Notes: generated by a model from the letters alone, not told the origin. DNA of 64,000 bases from Semisulcospira habei (GCA_036245525.1 BTPG01000005.1:117885188-117949187); one strand, 5' to 3'. Counted from the first letter of the stretch, positions 20,291 to 31,850 are shown. A program made the numbers and translations.

Positions 20291-21130
20291 CTGATCGAAG
20301 CCACCAGCGGAACAGTCAGCTTAAAGCGATTCTCCCCAGGTTTAATCATCTCAACACAGTCGGAAAACTGTCTGCAACACATACTGCTGACAGTATTATG
20401 TATGGGTCCTTTGTGTACTAACTTAGAGCTTTATGATGTAAATACAATGCCAAATGTCGAAATTCATCGTTTGATGGGTGTGTTGTTTTTGTACCCGAGA
20501 GTGCAAATTATCGTCTGCATCGGCCTCGTTTTGAATTTGTGCATATTAACTAGCCTACGTCACAAGGCAGAACCCGATCAATCGATACTGCAGACGACGG
20601 AGGCGGTCATCGTTGTCGAGTGGGTACACACGCGTCAGTGTAGACATGTACTGATGTTCTCCTGCATCCCTTTGACATAATTTTCCACGAGAATGTAAAA
20701 TAAATTTTCCACTTATTCGCTATGCTGTCAAAATCAATGCGGGTTCCGCTTGACCTGCTACCCTGAGTAACGGGCAATCATGCTGTGGGCGTGGCTTCAA
20801 GTTCTTCGACTCGGGTCTCCGCGCCAAGCCGGCGACTGAGCCAGCGTCACGAAACAGAACAGTGGTATTTCACCCACTTATACCCATTTCTATTGCAGTT
20901 TATAGTTCACATCACACACATCGAAGTCTACGTAACTGAAAGCATCTCTGGAAACGACAAATGCACCATCGCAGCAGAAACACTACCTCTGTGAATCGAG
21001 TGAATGAGAGCCCGCACAGACAAAAACGTGTCACGACCTGATCCAGCGATGTCGGCAGCCGGTGCCGCAATTTTGACACAGGCCGTAGTTGTCTGATCCT
21101 TGCAGCATAAAATCTGATGAACTAGCTCAT
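20291..21130. other. No recognisable feature
   Basis: Mixed sequence with short frames only. No splice-bounded coding segment or repeat that I can place. Confidence 0.45.
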
Positions 21131-21131
21131 A

Positions 21132-21735
21132 ACTTCATGATAAAACAGGTTTAAAATCTTGCAAAATCAGTAAGAGATAAATTCTACTGAAGATCATGAA
21201 TTCTCAGTCTCTAGCGCTCGTGAAACTATAGGAAGATCGACAAAGATCGTAACCGGATTACTTACTGTTTCACATAGCAAGAAAGCGACAAATTCCGGAT
21301 GGGCGGTCAAGCCAAGCTCTATATTCCCTTGTCCGATGTCAATTCTACTTAGATTCTACTTGTCTCTCTTACTCTTTCTTCTCTTCAATTACGAGTCTGT
21401 CATTGTCGGCCGGCGCCGCGAGTCGACTGATACTTTCTTTTTTTTCTTCGCTGGCTCATCTGATATCTTGTCTCTGATTGGTTTTAATTATGCAGATGAC
21501 CTAAAGTCGTATAGAATAGTTATGACGTCAGCTACCTGATCGTCTATCGGATGCAATCTTTTGACCGGGTCCAGCCGCACGACTATTTCGGTGGCCTCTT
21601 TCTCTTTGAACGGACGAAAGAAAGCATTTGGTGGGACAATAGGGTGGTCACTGTCTAAGTGGGTATGTATACTGAAGCCCAGTAAAAGCTTTTTGCGAAC
21701 TGAAGCATTCAAAATGGTCGGTCGTGCCCCTTTAA
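21132..21735 (-). mobile_element. Dispersed transposon-like repeat G, copy 1 (decayed)
   Basis: On the minus strand it begins TTAAAGGGGCACGACCGACC at 21735 and matches the copy at 42575-43135 block by block: AAAAGCTTTTACTGGGCTTC, CCACTTAGACAGTGACCACC, GTCATAACTATTC, and the coding-like stretch with in-frame stops here. It keeps a splice-donor-like AAACAGTAAGTAATCC. The TTAA next to AGGGGCACG terminal sequence fits Kolobok- or piggyBac-type target choice (inference). Confidence 0.65.
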
Positions 21736-22040
21736 ATTGTCACTAAGCAAAGGCGCCCGTCACTGGCTTCGTGTGGCTTTGAGGTCATTGTACAGACGGA
21801 TTCCAAAGACACTATATGGAGTAGTAATGTTTAGTACTCGGAGGCATAGGAACCGGGGGAGCAGCCGGGGTAGTGGTGTGCTCCCCTTGGATAAGGGGGA
21901 GGGGATCGGGGAGTATATTTTAGCTCCCCCTGGCCGAACTGGATGCTCAGCGGCAAAGAGAGGGCGCGACTAAGTGGGCTCCCGGCCTCGCTCCCGGCCC
22001 CGCCCGTTAGCCTCCTTCCAAACCCCTCCCCCAACCCTCC

Positions 22041-22075
22041 ACACACACTCACTCACACACACACACACACACCGT

Positions 22076-22122
<47 letters not shown>

Positions 22123-22160
22123 GCGCGCGCGCAGGCACGCACGCACACACACACAGATTT
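22041..22160. repeat. (CA)n microsatellite with GC inserts
   Basis: CACACA runs interrupted by CCGTG and CGCGCGCG. Confidence 0.9.
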
Positions 22161-22233
22161 CGATTTTTCAGTCCGGCGGTGGAGTTTTATTTTTTCATCT
22201 AGTACTGAGTAGAGACGCCACGTTGAGTGTGTC

Positions 22234-22340
22234 TCCCCCCCCCCCCCCCCCACCCACCTCGTCGATTTTATGTTTTAGCAGGTGGAGCGTAAATGGTGTT
22301 GAGTTTGACATGTCTCCCTCCACCCTCTGATTTTCGCCCC

Positions 22341-22374
<34 letters not shown>

Positions 22375-22375
22375 C
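22234..22375. repeat. Poly-C tracts
   Basis: C-runs at ~22233-22251 and ~22336-22357, the latter followed by (CA)n. Low complexity only. Confidence 0.85.
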
Positions 22376-22705
22376 TCTTCCCTTCCCGCCCTTACTCTCC
22401 CCAAAAGGTATAAAGATCTTAATACGCCCCGGAGTAGTTGGTGCTCTTTGTTCTAGTTTTGACGGGGTGACCCTACAAGGGTGACGAGAGTTGTTACACG
22501 CGCCATTACCACATCATATCAGAAATACCAGTCATAATTAGACCTTACCTGACCTCCCGTCCGTGACAATCTGACCCTGACAGGGTCTTTGATTAGATAA
22601 GGACACTCGGCCCGCTTGCTAGCGGGGTCACTGCACGGCGTGAAAACCCGTTTCTGCTGTCAGATTTTAGTTTCGACCGGGACGACTCTGTACGTGTGTG
22701 TCTTT

Positions 22706-22890
22706 TTAACTAATTTAGTCCCAGCGCGCTACAGCAAGCGATGGGTTGACCGTGATAATTCAAGGCTAATGCCCGATGGCGCCAAGCCGCTGGCACTACC
22801 CATGAATTATCATGGTTGAGCCATCTTCTGAAACTGGACATAGTCGTTAGGTGACACCTCCAAAATTTTGAAATTCAGCCTTGGAGTTAA
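22706..22890. mobile_element. Palindromic MITE (A-type), inverted orientation, copy 12
   Basis: Starts TTAACTAATTTAGTCCCAG and ends AATTCAGCCTTGGAGTTAA. The hairpin centre is partly deleted (CTAATGCCCGATGGCGCC). Its right TTAA is shared with copy 13. Confidence 0.75.
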
Positions 22891-23018
22891 CCCTATTAGC
22901 CCCTATCTGTGCTTTTCCCCAATTTTGGAAGTGTTAATGAACGACTATTTACCAGTTGCAGGAGATGGATTGACCATGATAATTCAAGGGTATTGCCAGA
23001 TTAGCTTGGCGCCGTCAA
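22887..23018. mobile_element. Palindromic MITE (A-type), left half only, copy 13
   Basis: TTAACCCTATTAGCCCCTAT to AGATTAGCTTGGCGCCGTCA, then unrelated T-rich and G-rich sequence. As with copy 8, the break is at the hairpin apex. Confidence 0.75.
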
Positions 23019-23039
23019 TGCCTACCCCACCCGGTCGAC

Positions 23040-23225
23040 ATTTTATTTTATTTTATTTTATTTTTATTTTATTTTTTTTTTTTGGGGGGGGGGGGGTACA
23101 GGATACTCTGCCCCCCCCCCCCTCTACACACACACTCATAATATTTTGGGGGGCCGGGTGGGGTGGGGTGGGGGGTGGGAGTGGGGGGGGGCGTGGGATG
23201 GGGGGGGGGGGCACCTCCCGCCCGT
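23040..23225. repeat. T-rich then G/C-homopolymer low-complexity block
   Basis: TTTTATTTTA repeats are followed by G and C runs. Open frames across it are artefacts. Confidence 0.85.
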
Positions 23226-23516
23226 CCCCTCCAGTTCCTACGCCACCGACAGCCAGTCAGGCTGGGGTTTCAGAGTCAAACATTTTGATGGCAGCACAAT
23301 ATACGAAAGACAGCGCAGTCTACAAATCGAGCCTAACAATGGAGTCGGAGGTGGGGGAGTTGACTCACGCTCTGAAATGGATTGCTACACTGGATAAAAG
23401 CCAAATCAGTCACGCCATCACTCTCACAGAATCAAAATGCCTGCTGATACTTAATGCTACCGTTGATACTCATTTTTGATGCTACCGTTGATACTTGATG
23501 CTACCGTTGCACTGAT

Positions 23517-23518
<2 letters not shown>

Positions 23519-23575
<57 letters not shown>

Positions 23576-23608
23576 TGGTGTGTGTGTGTGTGTGTGTGTA
23601 TGTGTGTG

Positions 23609-23640
<32 letters not shown>

Positions 23641-23675
23641 CTGTGTGTGTGTGTGTGCCGTGTTGTGTGTGCTGT
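23519..23675. repeat. (TG)n microsatellite
   Basis: About 155 bp of TG with a few interruptions. Confidence 0.95.
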
Positions 23676-24899
23676 GCGTGCACAAAACCCCTAAAATGGG
23701 TGACTTTCTTTACCATCCTTATGGAAAATGGGTGTGTGTAAAATTCTGGGTGACCAAGAAAGGCACCCATTTTTTCTGAGGGTTGTTTCTGCATTATATT
23801 TCATTCAAAAGTCAGAAAAAAATATCAAAATAGGATGTCCCATTTTCGCAGGTTTACCTCATGTTGTGTGTTTGCAACGCACTGGGCCTGTGTGTTACCA
23901 CGGAAGCGAGCGTCTCTATGGATCAACTTGATACCTGATTCGTCGGCTGCGGAGTGACATAAACTGAGTTGTTTCCCCTTCCTATTGTCTTTTGTCCCAC
24001 CAACCGTTGTTCCATTTGCAGAGGTACAATTTTATGCAATATTTCTTAGTTAAGAGCACACCCAAGTGTACTTCTTCAGCGCAGTTATTTAACTGAGATG
24101 CTCCCAATCCGATACAATTGCACAGTAGCCTATATGGACCCGTTTGGCCGAGAAAACTGAGACGTCTGCTACGGCCGGCGTCTGCTGCTCAGTCAGTCTT
24201 GTAGTAAAAGATAATAGAACCCCAAGATTTTAACAAAAGCTTTCTTTTCAATGAAAGGAATTCGTTCAATAACACCATTACAAGGTCAATCTGTCGCGCG
24301 ATTGTGTTGCTTTTTTTCTGACATGTGTGATTGTGATCGAAAAGTAACTTGACACATGCATGCACTATATTAGTATATATTTAAACAAAATGGCGCCAGA
24401 TTTTAGTGTGTATTTCAATCCTCGTACGCAAAACTGCCTCGCGATTTGAAGAACAGACTTCCCCAAACAGGTTTTTCGGATTGTGCAACTGAAGTGTCGC
24501 TTTTTACTGTATTACCAGTTATTGTTCGTAGGGGGCAGGGGGTACTGCAGTAATTATGTATATATCTGATCCAAAAAGTCAACGGTTTACATGGATGCAT
24601 TTGACATGTTTGCAGCACTGTTTTGGCCACACTCAGCACTTTCTGCACACACCCAGCACCAGATGGCACATACCCAGTGCCAGATGGCAGCATGATGTCC
24701 AAACCCATCGGGATCTATGGAAGTGGACAACCACGCCCCTTCCTGGCACATGACCAAGGCCCATGGCAAAATTAGTCAGCTGCAGCAGGATAGCCCAGCC
24801 TCTGCCGGAGAGGGTGCGTCTGGTAGGAGGGTGCATAGACGGCAGCGGAATGCCCCCAATTACAAACTGGTAAGTGATTCTATGATCATCTTAATTTTA
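23676..24899. other. Mostly unassigned sequence
   Basis: No gene is supported. A single inverted unit related to the tandem repeat at 29646-30212 is visible at ~23983-24040 (TATTGTCTTTTGTCCCACC, TTCCATTTGCAGAGG). A short imperfect direct repeat (CCAGCACCAGATGGCACATA, then CCCAGTGCCAGATGGCA) lies at ~24650-24690. Confidence 0.45.
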
Positions 24900-25245
24900 T
24901 TGGCTCGCGTGCGAAGCAAAAAGTGAGTTTATGTTCTGGGCCACTGGTCGTCCGTCCGTCGTCCATGGTAAACTTTAACGGTGGCATTTTCTCGGAGACT
25001 ATTCAAGCCACATTCTTCAAGCTTGGCCCAAGGATACTTTGTGGCAAGACCTTTGTAAACATACCAATCTGAGTGACCTCTCTCAAAGGGTCACGCGGGG
25101 TTGACAGATGTGTGAAAACTGCTTACATTTTCAGAAAACATGGATTTTGCTGCTGCAGAAGCCAGCCCTCGTCACCGAGGTCACACATATGTAAATCGGT
25201 CATACACGGGATTACTCTTTTTATTCTTGTGCAAGGCCCCTTAAA
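24900..25245 (+). repeat. Dispersed repeat H, copy 1
   Basis: Contains TTCTCGGAGACTATTCAAGC, CTTGGCCCAAGGATACTTTG and CATACCAATCTGAGTGACC, as in the copies at 47240 and 48935. It ends near AATCGGTCATACACGGG. Non-coding; the family is unknown to me. Confidence 0.75.
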
Positions 25246-25317
25246 CCAAAATTGGGCTGTTTCTGTCCTAATGCAGCTTTTTTTCTTCTTTCTTTTCCCA
25301 GTTGGCAAATGGAGCCT

Positions 25318-28300
25318 GCCTTGCGCTGAGACCATATGACGTTGAGGCGCGTCCCCTGGGTGGTGGATAGGGGGTCCCTTGCGAGAGGGGTGCACCGAAT
25401 GAAATAAGGTGCCGTGAACCAACATGGTCTAAGGGAAGGAGACCCCGACAGAAAACCCCTGGTCCTCCTAGCAAGGGGGTTTGGCTTGGGGGTAGCTTCC
25501 CCACCCTGCAAATAAAGAAATAGCTACAAAAACGCCGACGAATAGACAAACAGCAATTCCTTTCCTGGAGGAGGAAGGTTCTTCTACCAGAAGATTTATG
25601 ACGTCGTGTGGTGAAAGCCGGAAGTCTTTGGAAGCCACAGGACCGAGCCGCCTCTCTCTATCCAGGGACACAATCATGGGCACATGGAATGTCAAGACCA
25701 TGTAACAGAGCGGGAAGTCCGCCCAGATAGCAGCGGAAATGCAAAAGTACAACCTTTCCCTAGGTATCAGTGAAGCCAGATGGACGCAGTCTGGCCAGAA
25801 AAGGCTGTTAAGTGGGGAGATGATTCTGTATTCAGGTCATGAAGAGGAGAATGCCCCCCATACAGAAGGTGTAGCATTCATGCTGTCACCTGTGGCACAG
25901 AGCGCTGATGGGCTGATTATCACAGCAGCCTTTAGAACCAGGAAAAGGATCGAGCTGAACGTCATCCAGTGTTATGCGCCCACTAATGACAGTGACGAGG
26001 AAGAGAAACAAGAGTTCTGCGACCGACTGTAGAGTGCTGTGGACAAATGTGCGTAGCGAGACATCACCATAGTCATGGGCGATTTTAATGCCAAAATAGG
26101 GGAGGACAACACTGGATACGAAGAGATGATGGGGAGACAGGGACTAGGGGAGATGAGTGAGAACGGGGAGAGGTTCGTAGACTTTTGTGCTCTAAACAGA
26201 CTTGTCATTGGAGGCAGCATCTTCCCACTCAGAAGAATACACAAAGCAACGTGGGTCTCACCTGACCATACTACAGAGAACCAAATAGACTATATTTACA
26301 TTAGCAAGAAATTTAGAAGATCCCTTCAAGATGTTCGAGTGAGGAGGGGAGCAGATGTCGCCTCAGACCATCATCTGCTTATCTTAAGAATAAAGCTCAA
26401 GTTAAAGAAAAATAGCACAGGGATAACAAGAAGACAGCGCTATAATGTAGGCCTCCTGAGAGAGACTGGAGTGAGAGAAGAGTTCAAACTGGTGCTGTCC
26501 AACCGATTTCAAGTGCTACAGGAGCTACTAAATGAAGAGGAGGCAGTCACCACAGAGCAGCAGTGGAAGGCAGTTAGAGAGGCAGTGAACTCAACCTGCA
26601 AAGACACTGTGGGGTTCAAGAAACACCATCACAAGGACTGGCTGTCGGCACAGACCTTGAAGAAGATAGAAGTGAGGAAGCAGAAGAAAGCAGTTGTCAA
26701 CAACAGTCGCACGAGAGCAGCCAAAGCAAGGGCACATGCGGAATACTCGGAAGCCAACCGCGAGGTGAAGAGGAGTATCAGAGCAGACAAGAGAGCCTAC
26801 ACAGATGGCCTAGCAGCAGAGGCAGAACAGGCAGCAGGCAGCGGCAACATGAAATAGCTCTACGACATTACTAGAAGATTGTCTGGGAAGTATGGCCATA
26901 CAGAAAGACCAGTAAAAGACAAAGAAGGCAAGCCTATTGCAGACAGAGTAGACCAACTCGAAAGATGGGCCGAATATTTTGAAGAGTTACTGAACAGACC
27001 CTCCCCACCCGACCCCCCAGACATCCAGCCAGCAGAGACTGACCTACCCATCAGCTGTGACAGACCCAGCCGGGAAGAGATCAGAAGAGCAATGGCATTT
27101 CTGAAACAGCAAAGCAGCAGGGCCAGATGGCATCCCAGCTGAGGCTCTGAAAGCAGACCTAGAAACAACAGTAGAGATGCTGTACCTACTGTTTGGAAAG
27201 ATCTGGGAAGAGGAGGTGATGCCAGCTGACTGGAAGGAGGGGTACCTAATCAAGCTTCCCAAGAAAGGCGACCTCAGTAAGTGTTCCAACTACAGAGGAA
27301 TCACCTTGCTGTCAGTACCAGGAAAGGTCTTCAACAGGACCATCCTGGAGAGAATGAAGAGCTCCGTCGACCCCCAGCTGAGATACCAGCAAGCAGGATT
27401 CATGAAAAACCGATCATGTACAGACTAGATGCCACTCTCCGCATCATCGTGGAGCAGCCTCTGGAGTGGAGCTCCCCGCTGTACGTCAACTTTGTGGATT
27501 ACGAAAAAGCATTTGACAGCGTGGACTGAGAGACTTTGTGGAAACTCCTACGACACTATGGTGTACCCACAAAAATCGTCTGCCTGATCAAGAGCAGCTA
27601 CAATGGCATGACATGTCGCATGATCCATGAAGTTCAGTTCACCAGTGAGCTCCAGGTCAGAACCGGTGTCAGGCAGGGGTGTTTGCTGTCTCCGTTCCTC
27701 TTCCTACTGGCCATAGACTGGGTCATGAAGAGGACCACAGAGCAGCCAAGAAGCGGAATACAAATGGACACTGTGGACAGCTTGACGACCTCGATTTTGC
27801 AGACAACTTGGCTTTACTGTCCCACACTCATCAACAAATGCAGGACAAGACCACGAGGCTTGCTGACATCTCGTCCCAAGTGGGCCTCACCATCCACAAA
27901 CAGAAAACAAAGACAATGAGGATGAATGCAACCAGGGAGGAACAGGTCTTGCTTGCTGGCACCCTGTTGGAGGAGGTGGAGTCCTTCACCTATCTCGGGA
28001 GCATCATCGACAAAAAGGTGGCACTGATGCAGATGTCAGAGCACGAATCGGCAAAGCCAGAGCAGCCTTTCTCCAGCTGAAAAATGTGTGGAGTTCCAGA
28101 GAGCTGTCACAACACACAAAAGTCCGGATTTTCAACTCAAACGTAAAAGCAGTTCTCCTATATGGAGCAGAGACTTGGAGGTTGACAAAAACCACAGTCA
28201 ACAGAGTACAGATCTTCATAAACAGTTGTCTTAGAAGAATCTTGAAAATCCACTGGCCAGAGAAGATCAGCAACGTCAGACTCTGGGAGAGAACAGAGCA

Positions 28301-28348
28301 GATAACAGCAGAGAATAAAATTGGACGAAGAAGATGGGCATCCAAACA
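25318..28348 (+). mobile_element. RTE-like non-LTR retrotransposon, copy 1, 3' part missing
   Basis: Matches copy 2 (51382-54570) from its very start (CCTTGCGCTGAGACCATATG) through endonuclease and reverse transcriptase, but breaks off at ~28348, after the codons for GRRRW. The last ~260 bp of the full element are missing and are replaced by an unrelated coding remnant. Because LINEs normally lose the 5' end, a missing 3' end points to later deletion or recombination. Confidence 0.85.
25680..28348 (+). pseudogene. RTE-like endonuclease/reverse transcriptase pseudogene, copy 1
   Basis: The encoded protein would nick DNA and copy its own RNA at the nick. In order: an endonuclease/exonuclease/phosphatase-type domain from GTWNVKTM (~25680), through MGDFNAKIGEDNTGYE (26075) to ASDHHLL (~26360); a charged linker; and a reverse transcriptase with YRGITLLSVPGK (~27290), FVDYEKAFDSVD (~27490), VRQGCLLSPFLF (~27670) and the active-site block as FADNLALL instead of FADDLALL. 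Compared with copy 2, premature stops appear near 25702, 26030, 26055, 26855 and 27527, several as CAG to TAG or CGA to TGA. At least two frameshifts add to this. It is inactive. RTE-clade assignment is by recalled similarity to the craniofacial-development-protein-2-like LINE family. Confidence 0.85.
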
Positions 28349-29604
28349 GCTTGGGCATGGTTCAGATGACAGGTGGCGACAGGAGCTCTCTGATGCGCAG
28401 CGGTTTGACTCTGTCTTTACCGGGGACTGGTACAATTGTGTGTCAGCTACAGCAGCCCAGTCGGTTGGGAAAATGACCATGAACAAACCCAAGCTGTTCC
28501 CATCATGTGAAGATGTGAGGAAGGTCCAACAGCTCCTTGAGACAAGGATGGTTTCGGAAGATTATCCAACAGTGGTTAAAGCAGCTCTTTGCGCTGTATC
28601 ACTTTTCAACCGAAAACGAGGGGGAGAAGTTCAGAGAATGAAGGTATCAGACTTCCAGAATGCTAAGATTGGATCGATCACCAATCAAGATATCTTGAAA
28701 GGTTTCACAGAGGTTGAGAAGAAAATGGTGAATCATTTTCAGTGAGTGGAAATCAGAGGCAAGTTTAATAGGAGTGTTCCCATTTTGCTGACAAAGAAGA
28801 TGATGACAACTGTGGACAGAATCCTTCAAATGAGGCAATCAGTGCCAGCTCTCGCTGGTTACCAGTACATCTTTGCCACACCTTCTGGTCAGAGGCTTTA
28901 CAGAGGCCATGATGTTCTGAAGGAACATGCGCTACAAGCACAAGTGTCAAACCCAGCCATATTCACATTATACTCAGTTACGGAAGCAGGTTGCAACTTT
29001 GGCTCAGTCAATGGCCATCTCGGAGTTAGACCAGGATCAGCTGGCAGACTTCCTTGGTCATGATATTCGGATACATCGCCATATCTACTGCCAACCTCAA
29101 GACGTCCTTGAAATGGCAAAAGTGGCAAAGATTCTTCTGTCAGTTAACAATGGGATGACAGATTTTGAGAGTTGCATTACAGCTGAACTGGGCGATGATG
29201 AAGAGATTGACTTTGACAATGAAGACACATCAGAAACTGGCAGAGAGGTCTCGGGGGAAACAGCACCTGTGAATGAAGCAAGTAGCAAGTCAACAACACA
29301 GGAATCAATGAGCATGACAGAGAAAAGACGTCCAGAGCCTGATGACAATCCAGATAGTTTTGATGATGACAGTACTGCGTCAGCTCCTGTTTGAAAGAAA
29401 GCTAGATTTACAAGGAAACCATGGGGGAAAGCTGAAGAGAAAGCTGTTCAAACACGTTTCAAGACACACCTCATCATGAACAAACTTCCTGGAAAGGCCG
29501 AGATACAGCAGACAATTGCAGAAGAGCCCGCACTTAGACATAGGCGCTGGACAAACATTAAGGATTACATCCGCAACAGACTGAAAAAGTTACAAAAGAA
29601 ATGA
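28349..29604 (+). pseudogene. Tyrosine-recombinase-like protein with Myb/SANT-like tail, pseudogene
   Basis: The reading frame of the preceding LINE continues straight into this segment. It opens with KPKLFPSCEDVRKVQQLLE and then NRKRGGEVQRMKVSDF (~28605-28655), which resembles box I of tyrosine recombinases (Arg, then G-E-x-x-x-M-x-x-x-D). After an in-frame TGA at 28743 come VEIRGKFNRSVPILLT and, after a frameshift near 28965, TQLRKQVATLAQ and then LADFLGHDIRIHRHIY (~29040-29090), resembling box II (R-K/H...L-G-H...Y). An acidic linker follows. After a TGA at 29392, a basic stretch KPWGKAEEKAVQTRF with EPALRHRRWTNIKDYI follows, which resembles the C-terminal Myb/SANT-like segment of an uncharacterised family widespread in fish and aquatic invertebrates. 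Intact members might be Crypton-like recombinases or domesticated relatives (inference). Two stops and one frameshift make this copy dead. Confidence 0.6.
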
Positions 29605-29645
29605 ATTGAGATTCTCCGACGCTCGCGGCATTTTCGTTTTCATAC

Positions 29646-30212
29646 AGATTTATTACAAGAGTGTTATTATTGGGTTGGTTTCAGCATGTATAGCTTGTTT
29701 TTATCTGATGGACGCCTGGATCATTATGTATACTGTATAATTGCAAAAGGAAACAGCCGGCTGGGGACGAAAGGCAATAATAAGATAAGAAAACCATTGA
29801 CAATGTAAAGATTTATTACCAGAGTGTTATTATGGGGTTGGTCCACCTGGATCATTTTGTATACTGTATAACATTTAAACTTTGCAAATGGAACTGCAAA
29901 TGGAACAACGGTTGGGGATGAAAGACAATAATAAGGGGTAAGAAAAACCACTGTCAACATAAAGATTTATTACAAGAGTGCTACTATGGGGTTGGTCCGC
30001 CTGGATCATTTTGTATACTGTATAACATTTAAAACTCTGCAAACGGAACAGCGGTTGGGGGTGAAAGACAATAATAAGATTTAAAAAAAAACATAAAGAT
30101 TTATTACAAGAGCATTATTATTCGGTTGTTTTCAGCGTGTATAGCTCTGTTTTTATCTGATGTACACCTGGATCATTTTGTATACTGTGTAACATTAACC
30201 TTACTTTGCAAT
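29646..30212 (+). repeat. Tandem repeat, four units of ~134-163 bp
   Basis: Units start AGATTTATTACAAGAG at 29646, 29809, 29963 and 30097. They share TGGATCATTTTGTATACTGT and GGTTGGGGATGAAAGACAAT. No frame. A lone inverted unit fragment occurs at ~23983-24040. Confidence 0.85.
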
Positions 30213-30215
30213 TAA

Positions 30216-30413
30216 AAAGTGGCCCCCACCCAGGTCTGCCCTGGGGGACTTGGGTGGGGTTAACTACTTTTTAGTTCCTAGGTTCACCCTGGTCAGCCCC
30301 ACAGGGTGGGTTTTCCTCTCAAGTTCTGGGGCAGGTGTTTCTGTCTACCCTTGCTCCATTAACTTGTATTTTTCTTCTTTAAGCTCTCCCTACTGTCTGC
30401 GCTGCCTGTATCT
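30216..30413 (-). repeat. Dispersed repeat K, copy 2
   Basis: The reverse complement matches 19117-19310 (for example GGACTTGGGTGGGGTTAACT and GGTCAGCCCCACAGGGTGGG). Confidence 0.7.
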
Positions 30414-30734
30414 CTTGAAAAGAAGTACCCACCAGAGAAAGAAACACGCTTAGAAAAGACGGTTACAACACAATTTATTAATATTTTGGGTAAATCCGCT
30501 TTGTCAAAACAGACAGACAAACAGAGAGATCAGTCGCTACTTATCTTCATTCACAGAAGGAGTGTGGCACGAAGATAAGTGGTCAACTCGACCAAAAGCA
30601 CCGGCACCAACACTGAGCCAAAGGGATAGCACAAGGCCGATTGGGCGAGGTGCTCTGTAGGTCGGCCACACGATTCCGACACATCTAGTACGTACAGGCT
30701 CTCGCTGTCATTCGTCACGCAAACATCAGTCCTC
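30414..30734. other. No recognisable feature
   Basis: Unassigned sequence between a dispersed repeat and a LINE fragment. It may belong to the LINE 3' untranslated region. Confidence 0.4.
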
Positions 30735-31850
30735 GGCAATGAAACAGTCTATGATCGGCCCACAGAGCACATCATCACACGCTTATTACAATGAAAGGAC
30801 TCGGACAGCACTACTAGAATAAAAACTGTTACTAAAAGGGTTTGTCTATGCTTTGAGAGCAGAGTAACGGCGACCAGACCGTCGGAAGCAGGTTAAAGAG
30901 ACAGTTAGCCGGGTGTGTAGTGTCGCGTGCAATACTGAAGCCCTGCACCACGTCTATGTGAGCTGCCGCTGTTGGTAACTGAATACACTGTCAAGACTTG
31001 ACATGTCTTTACCGACTATGTTGGATGCCGTCCTAACGACACGGTTCAGTCGGTGTCAAGTCAGTCCGGCGCATGGCCATACCAGACCGCGATCGAGAAT
31101 GTCAGTCAACACTCCACTCTCGATCGGCGCGGCCCGGTAGAAGTACTCCATGCCAGTTCGGCTGCTCACACAAGCCCTCAGCCTTCTCGGCAAAAAAAAA
31201 AAAAAAAATAAATAAATAAATAAAGGCGCTGCTGTGCTTTCTTTGATGTTCTCAGTGTTTTGTTCCCATGTGAAGATCATCGGAGATGGTGGTTTCCAGA
31301 AAATGCTGAACAGTTTCTATGGTTTGAGTCGTGAACTACGAGAGGGGGGGGGGGGGGGGGGGGGGAGTGGGGGAGGTCAGTTTTGTTGCGTCCAGTAAAG
31401 TCCACTATCAGCTCTTTTGTCTTAAAGACATTGAGTTCCAGATTGTTTTGGTCACTCCATTACATAAGCTGATCGACCTATTCCCGATACTGGGATTCAT
31501 CACAGTTTGTTTTTTTTGTTGTTGTTGTTTTTTTAATGGAGTCATTCCCTCCACTGTGGTATCGTCATCAAACTTAAACTGGCATTTGCGTGCCCTCCCG
31601 ACTTCACAGTGCCGCCGCTACTGACAGTTGTAAGTCAAGAGTGAGAACAGCAAAGCCGGGGACAAAACGCACCCCCGCCTGAGGGCCGGGTGCCCATGTA
31701 CAGGGAAATACAGGAAGACACACGGTCACCCACTTCATTAACGACCTGCCGCGGACGATCCAGGAGAAAGTCGAGCAGCCATAAGCAAATGGACTCAGTG
31801 TGGAAAAGAACCGATCTGTTGTAGTTTATTAAAAAAAAACTTGGAAGGGA
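30735..31850 (-). pseudogene. 5'-truncated LINE fragment (L2/Rex1/CR1-like reverse transcriptase), fragment A
   Basis: On the minus strand, broken frames give, in order, a GCVLSPALLFSLLTYNC block (reverse-transcriptase motif, ~31650), VDQLM and WSDQNNLELNVFKTKELIVDF (~31380-31480, read across a stop), QQRLYF-like and RRLRACVSSRTGMEYFYRA with ESGVLTD (~31090-31200), and FRRSGRRYSALK (~30850), the last matching the SGRR segment near the 3' end of such LINEs. A (TTTA)n/poly-A-like tract at 31193-31223 interrupts it. There are many stops and frameshifts. The exact clade (L2, Rex1, Crack or CR1) is not decided. Confidence 0.7.
31322..31372. repeat. Poly-G tract
   Basis: A G-run of about 25 bp plus GGGGGAGG inside the LINE fragment. 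Confidence 0.85.

Noticed and set aside
22868..23479. 203-codon frame
   Set aside because: It begins inside a MITE and crosses T-rich, poly-C and poly-G stretches; no conserved segment.
28004..28492. 162-codon minus frame opposite the LINE
   Set aside because: Shadow of the plus-strand reverse transcriptase and the joined pseudogene; it has no motif of its own.
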